Below, piece after piece: positions 1-6,197 of a stretch of 64,000 nucleotides of DNA. How positions within the stretch are numbered: position 1 is the first letter of the stretch; each line of letters opens with the position of its first letter. Origin of the DNA: Mycobacterium sp. Aquia_213. GTDB lineage: Bacteria > Actinomycetota > Actinomycetes > Mycobacteriales > Mycobacteriaceae. Where the stretch lies: positions 4,278,001 to 4,342,000 of the forward strand of contig NZ_CP113116.1 in assembly GCF_026625985.1 (NCBI RefSeq), read 5' to 3'. The notes below the pieces were generated by a model that saw only the letters and a program-made list of their open reading frames with translations, had not been told where the DNA came from and did not search any database. A program made the position numbers and the translations under genes.

Positions 1-248
1 GCGTCGAGGAGGTCCTCCAGCTGTGCTGCGGCATTTTCGATGCTTGCCTTGCTTGCGAGATCGGTGCCGATCATCGACACCTCGGGTGAGATCTCTTGCA
101 GGCGGGGGAGTGCCTCGGCGCCGGAGGTTTCTCGCGCTAAAAGCACTAGGTGAATCTCGGGACTGCGGCGCAGGATGTCGCGCGCCGCTTCGAACCCGAT
201 TCCCCGCGTGGCGCCAGTCATGACGATGGTCTGGGTGGTTGCGCTCAT
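1..248 (-). CDS. Short-chain dehydrogenase/reductase (SDR), partial at window edge
   Basis: Only the first 82 or so codons are inside the window; the gene runs off its left edge. The protein opens MSATTQTIVMTGATRGIG, a nucleotide-binding Rossmann strand with the TGxxxGIG glycine motif of classical SDRs, followed by a helix and a second strand (LVLLARE) where NAD(P) specificity is set. A later DL pair (IGTDLAS) fits the conserved acidic residue that contacts the adenine. It is divergent from the MmyB-like regulator at 371, with 122 bp between the two starts. An SDR gene divergent from an MmyB-like regulator is a common actinobacterial arrangement, so the regulator may control it. Substrate unknown. 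Confidence 0.85.
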   Translation of the reverse strand, partial: MSATTQTIVMTGATRGIGFEAARDILRRSPEIHLVLLARETSGAEALPRLQEISPEVSMIGTDLASKASIENAAAQLEDLLD

Positions 249-370
249 GTGCTCAATGTGCGGGACCTCGTGCGGGCGGGCAAGGCCTTGTCGAGCCTGG
301 TACCGGCAGGGCCATGCTTGTTGGGTTCCGCCGCACATGGCCGAAGGCACAATAGTGGCGTGCAGGCCAC

Positions 371-1168
371 GTGACGAGCAATGACCGGGCGGACTTCGGG
401 GAGTACTTGCGTCGTCGACGCTCTCAGATGGCGCCCCCGGGTCGGCCGGGCGGCGCGCGGGCGTCACACCGGCGGGTTCCGGGGCTGCGCCGCCAGGAGC
501 TGTCCGATGTCGCCGGAATCTCCGTCGAGTACTACACACGCCTCGAGCAGGGTCGTGCGCCGCGTCCCTCCCGCGAGGTTCTCGCGGCGTTGGCAAGAGC
601 CTTCGAACTTTCGGGCGTCGAAAGGGCCCACTTGTTTCGACTCGCCGGTGAACTTCCCCCCGAGCCCGACGCTCCCGACACCGAGGTACGTCCGGGTCTG
701 CTGCGATTGATGCGCAGTCTCGATGACAGCACACCGATCACTATTCACGACGGACACTTGGACCTGTTGGCGCACAATGCCGCCGCAGCAGAACTCTTCG
801 GGCCGCTCTCTATCGGAGGGCCGTATGGTCGCAACATTGTCTACCAGTGCTTCACGGCTGCACCACTTCGCGACGTCCTCGGTGAGGACGGGACCGACCA
901 GCTCGCAAGCGAGTCCACGGCTCAACTCCGCTTGGCGCTGAGTCGGTACCCCGATGATGGGTATCTACAGTCCCTGTTCGGCGAGCTGTCCGCAATCAGC
1001 GCAGCATTCCGCGCCCATTGGGAGCGTGGTGAGGTCGGCGCGCGGCGGTCAGCGGTCAAGCGACTGCGCCACCCGACCCGTGGCTGGCTGAGTTTCGACA
1101 GCGAGGTGTTACACGATCCCGAGCGCGACCATTGGGTGATGCTCTATACCCCCCGCGACACCCCCTGA
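371..1168 (+). CDS. XRE-family HTH regulator with MmyB-like ligand-binding domain
   Basis: This 265-residue protein has an N-terminal XRE-type helix-turn-helix at about residues 10-80, with the typical segments LRRQELSDVAGISVEYYTRL and EQGRAPRPSREVL. A C-terminal domain of about 160 residues follows, of the MmyB-like PAS-type fold that binds a small ligand (LDLLAHNAAAAELFG, then a W/F-rich end). Length and domain order match the actinobacterial MmyB regulator family. The start is GTG at 371. The gene is divergent from the SDR at the window edge, and such regulators often repress an adjacent oxidoreductase, so that SDR is the likely target (inference). Confidence 0.85.
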   Translation: MTSNDRADFGEYLRRRRSQMAPPGRPGGARASHRRVPGLRRQELSDVAGISVEYYTRLEQGRAPRPSREVLAALARAFELSGVERAHLFRLAGELPPEPDAPDTEVRPGLLRLMRSLDDSTPITIHDGHLDLLAHNAAAAELFGPLSIGGPYGRNIVYQCFTAAPLRDVLGEDGTDQLASESTAQLRLALSRYPDDGYLQSLFGELSAISAAFRAHWERGEVGARRSAVKRLRHPTRGWLSFDSEVLHDPERDHWVMLYTPRDTP

Positions 1169-1294
1169 CCCTGCGACCCCGGAGCGATACCGCACACATC
1201 GAATACTGCATCTCCGAAAGTTCGTGTGCCGACCGCGGCCTGAGACTCCAGTGATGTCCTGACTCAACAGGTTTAGCCTGCGGCGTGCAGCTGA

Positions 1295-1474
1295 CGGCCC
1301 GGCATCGGCATCACCCACGCCAACACCCCGGTACTGATCCTCGTCGCCGCCACCACCGTCACCGTCATCAGCAAAACCGGCCACCACGTCCTAAGCAGCC
1401 ACCACATCGACCCCGACAAAAACTATTGGCGCAACCAAAACAAAAACCCCGGCCGATGGCCGGGGAATCTGTAA
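1295..1474 (+). pseudogene. C-terminal remnant of an IS481-like transposase
   Basis: An open frame of about 59 codons, closed upstream by TGA (1292-1294) and ending in TAA at 1472, reads GIGITHANTPVLILV and later HIDPDKNYWRNQNKNPG. These resemble the C-terminal tail of IS481/IS3-type integrase-fold transposases in actinobacteria, where a TH-A-TPV strand and a final D-x-x-x-YW-RNQ segment recur. No DDE catalytic part and no inverted repeats were seen, so this is an immobile scar. It marks the start of a stretch of mobile-element debris running to about 2.4 kb. Confidence 0.5.
1447..1465 (+). terminator. Perfect 8-bp stem, 3-nt loop hairpin
   Basis: CCCCGGCC, GAT, GGCCGGGG forms a very stable hairpin at the end of the transposase remnant. 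No T-tract follows, as is usual for mycobacterial intrinsic terminators. It could also be a remnant of the element's end. Confidence 0.45.
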
Positions 1475-1634
1475 CCCATGTCGCGACTCAGAACAAAGAG
1501 TGGTCCTCCGTGAAGCTCTTTCGAACCAAAATGGACACTTTGTCAAATTAAGTAGTTTGGCTAGCTTTCTTGCCCATAACAACAGGGGTCAGGCATCGCC
1601 GCAGGTCAGGGCTACGGTACCGCGAAAGTACCGC

Positions 1635-1805
1635 ATGACCCGCCAACTCAGCCGGGCCGAGCTGCAGCAGATCATCGAGCTCTACCGCTCCGGTCTGTCT
1701 ACGTACAAGTTGGCGGCGCGCTTCGGGACGAACCGCCACACCATCGCCAGCCATTTAAAGCGCGGTGGAGTGACGCTGCGCTCCCCATACGACCGGCCGA
1801 CTTAA
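1635..1805 (+). CDS. Small HTH protein resembling a resolvase C-terminal DNA-binding domain
   Basis: The 56-residue product starts MTRQLSRAELQQIIELYRSG and contains a clear helix-turn-helix (STYKLAARFG, then TNRHTIASHLKRGG). It looks like the Hin/resolvase-type C-terminal DNA-binding domain alone, without the catalytic serine domain. The frame stays open upstream to about 1500, but the ATG at 1635 is where similarity to the second copy at 2074 begins. Its TAA overlaps the TAA of the opposite-strand gene at 1802. It could be an excised recombinase domain or a stand-alone regulator. Confidence 0.55.
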   Translation: MTRQLSRAELQQIIELYRSGLSTYKLAARFGTNRHTIASHLKRGGVTLRSPYDRPT

Positions 1806-2074
1806 GCCGCCCGCCGGTCCTCGTCGTCGAGGTCCTTTTTGGCAATGGCGATCGCTGCCTTCACGAGCAGACGCAGATCCGGTTCCGGTCGAACAACGCT
1901 GCGGACGATGATGCCCTGATTACCCCCGACCAGCATCGTGTCTCCGCGGCTGAATCTGGCATAGGCCCGGCCGGCCCGCTGCGGCAACGACGGATCGGCC
2001 ACCTTGACCGCGCGCCGATGGACGAGCAGCTCGGATTCGGTCAGGTCCGACGCCGGCTGGTAAAAGCGGTGCAA
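1802..2074 (-). CDS. Small protein of unknown function, convergent with the HTH gene
   Basis: A 90-residue frame with a possible TTG start at 2074. The C-terminal part (EPDLRLLVKAAIAIAKK, then DLDDEDRRAA) is the segment conserved in the second, decayed copy at 2242-2375. Preference for synonymous change between the copies supports real coding on this strand. The N-terminal 50 residues are less certain and the true start may lie downstream. No domain is recognised. It overlaps the HTH gene's stop by 4 nt. Confidence 0.45.
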   Translation of the reverse strand: MHRFYQPASDLTESELLVHRRAVKVADPSLPQRAGRAYARFSRGDTMLVGGNQGIIVRSVVRPEPDLRLLVKAAIAIAKKDLDDEDRRAA

Positions 2075-2245
2075 TGACCCGCCAGCTGAGCCCGGCCGAG
2101 TTGCAGCAGATCATTTGAGCTCTATCGGCTTGGCACGTCCACCTACAAGCTGGCGGCACAGTTCGGAACGAATCGCCACACCATCGCCAGCCACTTGAAG
2201 CGGAGCGGGGTGACGCTGCGCTCCCCCTATGACCGGCCACGCTAA
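2074..2245 (+). pseudogene. Second copy of the small HTH gene, frameshifted
   Basis: The sequence parallels the gene at 1635, from MTRQLSPAELQQII to HLKRSGVTLRSPYDRP. One extra T at about 2116 turns ATC-ATC-GAG into ATC-ATT-TGA and stops the frame after 14 codons. The rest of the helix-turn-helix is intact in the shifted frame down to the TAA at 2243. It is a diverged, broken duplicate. Confidence 0.65.
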
Positions 2246-2375
2246 GCCGCACGGTGGTCCTCGTCCTAGATCTCCTTTTAGCGATGGCAATCGCCGCCTT
2301 GACCTGCAGGCGCAGATCCGGTTCCGTTCGGACCAAAGCGCGAACGGGCAGTACCCGGTCTGCGACCGCGTGCAC
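2242..2375 (-). pseudogene. Second, truncated copy of the convergent small gene
   Basis: The reverse strand reads RTEPDLRLQVKAAIAIAK and then loses frame in an A-run. Restoring one A gives KKEI followed by an internal TAG and an ending DEDHRAA close to copy 1. The upstream half is missing. With the neighbouring HTH copy it forms the decayed second unit of the tandem duplication. Confidence 0.5.
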
Positions 2376-2503
2376 GCTGACATGGTGTGGTAGTAGGGAA
2401 CCGAACGGGCGAGTCTCCCGGTCAATTGGCTAGGTTTGCCATCAGGCGGGGCAACTTCACTCGCTCGACAAGCCGAGGGGCGCGCACTGGAACTGGGGAG
2501 TCA

Positions 2504-2950
2504 ATGAGGACCGAATTCTTTGGGCGGACACCCGAACAGTGGGATGAGTTCGTAACGGCCAGCACGGACCTGCTGCTGGAGCACGGAACACGGATCTACT
2601 ACAAACAGCTCAACGACACTGTGGCAGAGCGAACCGGGCTGCGGCCGTTCAACCTAGACGACATTCACGAACGTTCGGCACTTGGGCACGTATTGGGCGA
2701 TGTCAACCATCGCACCATCGATGACATCGAGGCCGTCATGGGAAAGCGCGCGATGCTCAGCGCGCTGGTTTGGTTAAAGGAAGGCAGAGACCAGTTCGGC
2801 ACGGGCTTTTACAAGTGGGCCGTGGACAACGGTCTGTTGCCGCCGAATCCAGGTGACGACGTACGGCTTGTATTTGCGGCTGAACAAACTGGTCTCGCGC
2901 AGAGCTATTGCCGCGCCCGCAGAAGGCGCAGGAGGGGCCTAGTCGGTTGA
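2504..2950 (+). CDS. Hypothetical protein at the edge of the defence island
   Basis: I do not recognise a family. The start ATG at 2504 is preceded by GGGGAG at proper spacing; the frame is open further upstream but without a ribosome site. The 148-residue product begins MRTEFFGRTPEQWDEFV. It is helical and soluble, has no membrane segment, and ends in a very basic tail (CRARRRRRRGLVG). A middle segment (DVNHRTIDDIEAVMGKRAML) resembles the short regulators that accompany mobile elements, but that is only an impression. It points toward the CBASS operon, which is convergent to it. Confidence 0.6.
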   Translation: MRTEFFGRTPEQWDEFVTASTDLLLEHGTRIYYKQLNDTVAERTGLRPFNLDDIHERSALGHVLGDVNHRTIDDIEAVMGKRAMLSALVWLKEGRDQFGTGFYKWAVDNGLLPPNPGDDVRLVFAAEQTGLAQSYCRARRRRRRGLVG

Positions 2951-3167
2951 TGGACATATATCGGACCTGCGACAAGGACGTTGATTGTATGACAATGGCG
3001 TGATCTTGTTCAGCAGAATTCGAAGCCCAGGTCGCTGATTCATCGTCACAGTTAGCCCTGAGTCAGTTTATTCCGAACACAATGTTGCCTGGTATGTAAG
3101 TTGATGTTTCTGTGGCAGATGGGTCGTGACGATTCGTTTCCTCACCCTGTCCTCCAGAAATCGATAT

Positions 3168-4046
3168 TTATTCGTATGCCGGAAATCGCGATCCGAGAAT
3201 TATTCCCCATTGCCTTATTGACTCCCGAGCGTCACCGCGATTCTCCGCCGCAAGTGCAAGATCCGCACGATCACGAGCCGCACCAAGCGCCGCGTTGACC
3301 AGCGTCCGATTGGTCGAGGTCAAATAGGTCGAGAGGTCTCCACCGTAACCGGCGGGATCCTGCACGCTTAAGTTGTACTGATTGTAATCGAAGAACAGCC
3401 GCAGAGCCTCTCGCCGATTGGTACCGAGAGTTGCGAATGTGCGAGCTGCCATCATTTCGAGATGAAATGAAGATAGATACGAGCTGTGTGCCTTATTCCA
3501 CTGCTTAGCAACCACCACGAAGCGTTTCAGATTACCGCCCAACTCACTGTTTCGACGGTTTACATAGGTTTCATGTTCTATCGGATTAGTGGACAGCCAG
3601 CCTCCGCTGCCGTCCGGTATTTTATAGTATCCATCTGAAATCTTCACGACAGCAGCCACATCAACCACCAGTCCATCTGAATAAAATAGACGGACCGCCT
3701 GACCACGCGCGCCGATCTTTTTTACCGTAGAGCTCGCAGACAAACTACTTCGGACTCGATACAAGAAGTCAGTCGAACTGTATTGATACGTCCTCTGCCA
3801 CAAGTCATCGTCGACGTGCAGATGAACAAGAAGATCCATATCATCGAACGGTCGGCTTGCAGTGTGACGTCCGAGCGAACCGATCAGCTTGGCGGACTGG
3901 AACTGTATCGTTGCCGTTGAGGGGAATGCGGCTTTGAGTGTGTTGACGACGTTCGTACGCCTATCGCTAACCTTCTGACTTATTGCGTCATCTTCTTTGA
4001 TGGCATCGTAAAACTCGTCAAATGCCTGCGCTGTCGTCGTTGCCAT
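3168..4046 (-). CDS. CBASS cGAS/DncV-like nucleotidyltransferase (CD-NTase)
   Basis: This is a 292-residue polymerase-beta-fold nucleotidyltransferase. The GS motif is at residues 56-57 (KLIGSLGRHT), the metal-binding pair at D69 and D71 (FDDMDLLVHL), and the third acidic residue at about D129 (GLVVDVAAVVK), so the catalytic set is complete. In CBASS, such enzymes make a cyclic di- or trinucleotide after phage sensing. The gene starts 4 nt after the stop of the S-4TM effector gene, with AAAGGGG as ribosome site. An adjacent pore-forming effector with no Cap2/Cap3-type ancillary genes makes this a minimal type I system. Base composition is more AT-rich than the flanks, as expected for a transferred defence cassette. 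The cyclic product cannot be read from sequence. Confidence 0.85.
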   Translation of the reverse strand: MATTTAQAFDEFYDAIKEDDAISQKVSDRRTNVVNTLKAAFPSTATIQFQSAKLIGSLGRHTASRPFDDMDLLVHLHVDDDLWQRTYQYSSTDFLYRVRSSLSASSTVKKIGARGQAVRLFYSDGLVVDVAAVVKISDGYYKIPDGSGGWLSTNPIEHETYVNRRNSELGGNLKRFVVVAKQWNKAHSSYLSSFHLEMMAARTFATLGTNRREALRLFFDYNQYNLSVQDPAGYGGDLSTYLTSTNRTLVNAALGAARDRADLALAAENRGDARESIRQWGIILGSRFPAYE

Positions 4047-4050
4047 ACGC

Positions 4051-4977
4051 CTATTCCCCTTTTGCCCTCTTTGCTAACTGGTTGGCTGCGGACTTCATTG
4101 CAAGTTCATTGCGTTTGCGCGACACCCAATAGACCGAGTCCGGTACCTGTGGAGCGTTCCGCCGAAGGTCAAACAGTCTGCCTTGCCAGACCAAAGCATC
4201 CTGAGGATCGAGACCACCAGCATCCCCCGCAATCCGCTGTTCAAGCGTTGTCACAAGGTCCCTGCGATCCACAGCAGCGCGGCGAAGGCTCCGCCAGTAC
4301 TCCCACACATCCAGAAACGGAGGAAGAAGGGGCATCACGATTCCAAGGATGAACTGTGCTGCCGTCAGCTTGAACAAAATGCCAGCTGCAATAAGGGCGA
4401 CAGTCCACACGGCCATGCCGAGGACCCATACTTGAGCCGTCGCCTTGAGCAATCGGTCGGAATAGGACGCGTTCGCGCGCTGGCAGATCGCGACCGCCAG
4501 GAGTCCGTCCTGGCTCGTGTCGATCGGATACCAATCAGTGAGTTTCTGTTTATCCGCCCTGCTAAGGACGTCAGCATCGGGGCCGGCGAGAAGTGATATT
4601 TCTTCAAGCGACGGCAGCGCAGCGCGGTCGCCGCTCGACGGCATGCCGAAAATGAGCTGATCGAAGACTTCTTGAACGGCAGCCGCCTGTTCAACTTTTC
4701 TCTGCTCCAGCCTCGACAGAGCAGTCCTGCCGATGAATATCCAAGCACCGGCCACTGCACCGGCAGCCACCGCCAGGTTAGGCCAGACCACCGAAACCAC
4801 CGGAGCAACGATGGCAATCACCAGCATGCCAAGCCAGCGGAGCCCAAGCCAGCGCTTCGATTGTGAATACAGTCGGCGTTGTGCCAGCAAGAGTTGCAAA
4901 GCCTCAGCAGAATTCTGGCGGTCGGCAATCTCCCGGCCAGTCGGCGGAACGTACTCGTCCTGGTTCTGCGAATTCAA
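4051..4977 (-). CDS. S-4TM family pore-forming effector (CBASS)
   Basis: The protein is about 308 residues with two pairs of hydrophobic segments, near WLGMLVIAIVAPVVSVVW plus AVAAGAVAGAWIFIG and near VWVLGMAVWTVALIAAGIL plus AAQFILGIVMPLLPPFLDV. A soluble linker (about 100 residues) separates the pairs and a charged C-terminal tail follows. This is the layout of the S-4TM effectors of CBASS, which permeabilise the membrane when bound by the cyclic nucleotide. The preferred start is TTG at 4977, preceded by GAAAGGTGG. ATG at 5013 and TTG at 5037 are in frame, but they lie at or upstream of the probable transcription start. It is the first gene of the operon, followed by the CD-NTase 4 nt later. 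Confidence 0.8.
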   Translation of the reverse strand: MNSQNQDEYVPPTGREIADRQNSAEALQLLLAQRRLYSQSKRWLGLRWLGMLVIAIVAPVVSVVWPNLAVAAGAVAGAWIFIGRTALSRLEQRKVEQAAAVQEVFDQLIFGMPSSGDRAALPSLEEISLLAGPDADVLSRADKQKLTDWYPIDTSQDGLLAVAICQRANASYSDRLLKATAQVWVLGMAVWTVALIAAGILFKLTAAQFILGIVMPLLPPFLDVWEYWRSLRRAAVDRRDLVTTLEQRIAGDAGGLDPQDALVWQGRLFDLRRNAPQVPDSVYWVSRKRNELAMKSAANQLAKRAKGE

Positions 4978-5009
4978 GATGCCACCTTTCTGAACACTTC
5001 GATTTGCGC

Positions 5010-5045
5010 TCATTATATTATATTCTAAATTGTGCAAGATTTTGA
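5010..5045 (-). promoter_or_regulatory. Candidate CBASS promoter with TATAAT -10 box
   Basis: On the minus strand TATAAT occupies 5022-5017 inside an AT-rich stretch. The expected start of transcription is near 5010, which places the GAAAGGTGG site and the TTG start (4977) in a short leader. The -35 region (about 5045-5040) is weak. Confidence 0.5.
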
Positions 5046-5124
5046 CTAGTATTCATTTATGCACGTAACTGCAGACGCTTTCGATCGCGGCATAAATAGC
5101 GCGCGATCCACTTGCGAATAGCTT

Positions 5125-5289
5125 ATGCTTAAAATCAACAACCTACTCACGTCGATACGGCCAACCGGCCCGACTGTCGCGGCTTTGTTCCGAACCGTCT
5201 GTGACCATGAGGATGAGCACCCGTATCAGCTTGCGCAATCCCTACTTAACTCCATCGGCACGAATCTAGTACTTCGGCAACGCCAATAG
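5125..5289 (+). CDS. Possible small protein upstream of the CBASS operon
   Basis: A 54-codon frame beginning MLKINNLLTSIRPTGPTV and ending NLVLRQRQ has a plausible protein-like composition with two predicted helices. There is no clear ribosome site, and the last 24 nt overlap the 3' end of the DUF3892 gene on the other strand. It is divergent from the CBASS operon. No family is recognised and it may be chance. Confidence 0.25.
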   Translation: MLKINNLLTSIRPTGPTVAALFRTVCDHEDEHPYQLAQSLLNSIGTNLVLRQRQ

Positions 5290-5550
5290 ATTATCCGTCC
5301 ACTCGTGGTCTGCATATGTGCGAATGTATGCAGGTAAGTGCTGTGGATGCACCGTTCCGACATAGGCGTACAGCGACCGATTTGTTTGGGAGCGAACAAT
5401 CGCCTTATTCGCATCGGACGTGTCTAACCATTCGACCATCGCCTCACGCGTGGCCCTCTTAGTCTGCCCACTCCCATTCACGTATTTCACCTCCGCGATG
5501 TGCTCATGGCGTTCGCCGCCAACCATATGCCGCTCAATTATTTCAATCAT
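5266..5550 (-). CDS. DUF3892 domain protein
   Basis: The 94-residue protein has the family signature MVGGERHEHIAEVKYVNG followed by ATREAMVEWL, and ends in YVGTVHPQHLPAYIRTYADHE. This matches the small DUF3892 family of unknown function, which usually covers the entire protein. A strong GGAGG lies 5 nt before the ATG. It sits between the CBASS operon and the ATPase pair on the CBASS strand, but about 290 nt upstream and with its own leader, so co-transcription is uncertain. Confidence 0.75.
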   Translation of the reverse strand: MIEIIERHMVGGERHEHIAEVKYVNGSGQTKRATREAMVEWLDTSDANKAIVRSQTNRSLYAYVGTVHPQHLPAYIRTYADHEWTDNLLALPKY

Positions 5551-5757
5551 TTCTGCCTCCGAATATTGTGATTACTGTGGACGAATATGCTGTACTACGA
5601 AAACCACGACGAGAGCACTATCAGTGCACCAAGGCAAGATAGGACATACCGCGGAGCCTCCGACACGTATTAACGCATCGTTTAATTGCGGGCACAAACA
5701 AAACGAATCGAGCTTACTGGAGCTACTCTTCCATAAATGGGCGATGTGAAACTGGAC

Positions 5758-5904
5758 CTACCGGCGCTTCCGTCTCGCTTGGGCCAACGCACTTCCTGCA
5801 AGCGATTTCACTGCCGCCGAAGACCGCGAGCTGCGAAGAAGTTTTGAAGCTGTCTTCGCGACTCTGCGGCTGGTTTGCTTCGCGCCCGACGATTTCCGAG
5901 CCAT
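5758..5904 (-). CDS. Small basic Ser/Ala/Lys-rich protein
   Basis: The 48-codon frame reads MARKSSGAKQTSRRVAKTAS, then SKLLRSSRSS and KSLAGSALAQ, and ends RRKRR. The pattern of a basic start, a short K-x-L-x-S/D-x-R-S-S-K segment and A-GSAL-Q recurs in tiny conserved proteins of many bacteria, whose role is unknown. GAGGT precedes the ATG. It is divergent from the ATPase gene at 6198, with 293 bp between them that must hold both promoters. Nothing else was seen in that gap. Confidence 0.6.
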   Translation of the reverse strand: MARKSSGAKQTSRRVAKTASKLLRSSRSSAAVKSLAGSALAQARRKRR

Positions 5905-6197
5905 CTGATACCTCACTCAGCCCTGCGTCGATCTGATGCCACTAAGACGTGCGAACGCCGCGACACCGATCCAAGCCATGGCACTCGCCTCAGGACCTCG
6001 ACGGTGCCAGCCGCAGAGCATTCACCGCAGCCCAACAGGATGACATATTCAGAGCGCCGCGGCAACCGGGGTACTTGTCGCCTCCAGTCCGGCGTGATCG
6101 ACCCAGCAGTTAGTCCACGCGAACAGCAAGTGATGGTTTGAGTTCGCGCCTTTTGTCGACGCACGCCCGTACGCTATGCCCCGAAAGGTGGTCGGGG

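Larger units (their letters stand above)
1635..2345. repeat. Diverged tandem duplication of a convergent gene pair
   Basis: The segments from 1635 to about 1900 and from 2074 to about 2345 are homologous in order and orientation. Each has a plus-strand HTH frame followed tail-to-tail by a minus-strand frame containing EPDLRL-VKAAIAIAK. Several differences in the minus frame are third-codon changes, for example GCA/GCG, ATC/ATT and GCC/GCT, so both reading directions appear to have been under protein selection. The second copy is degenerate. Confidence 0.7.
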
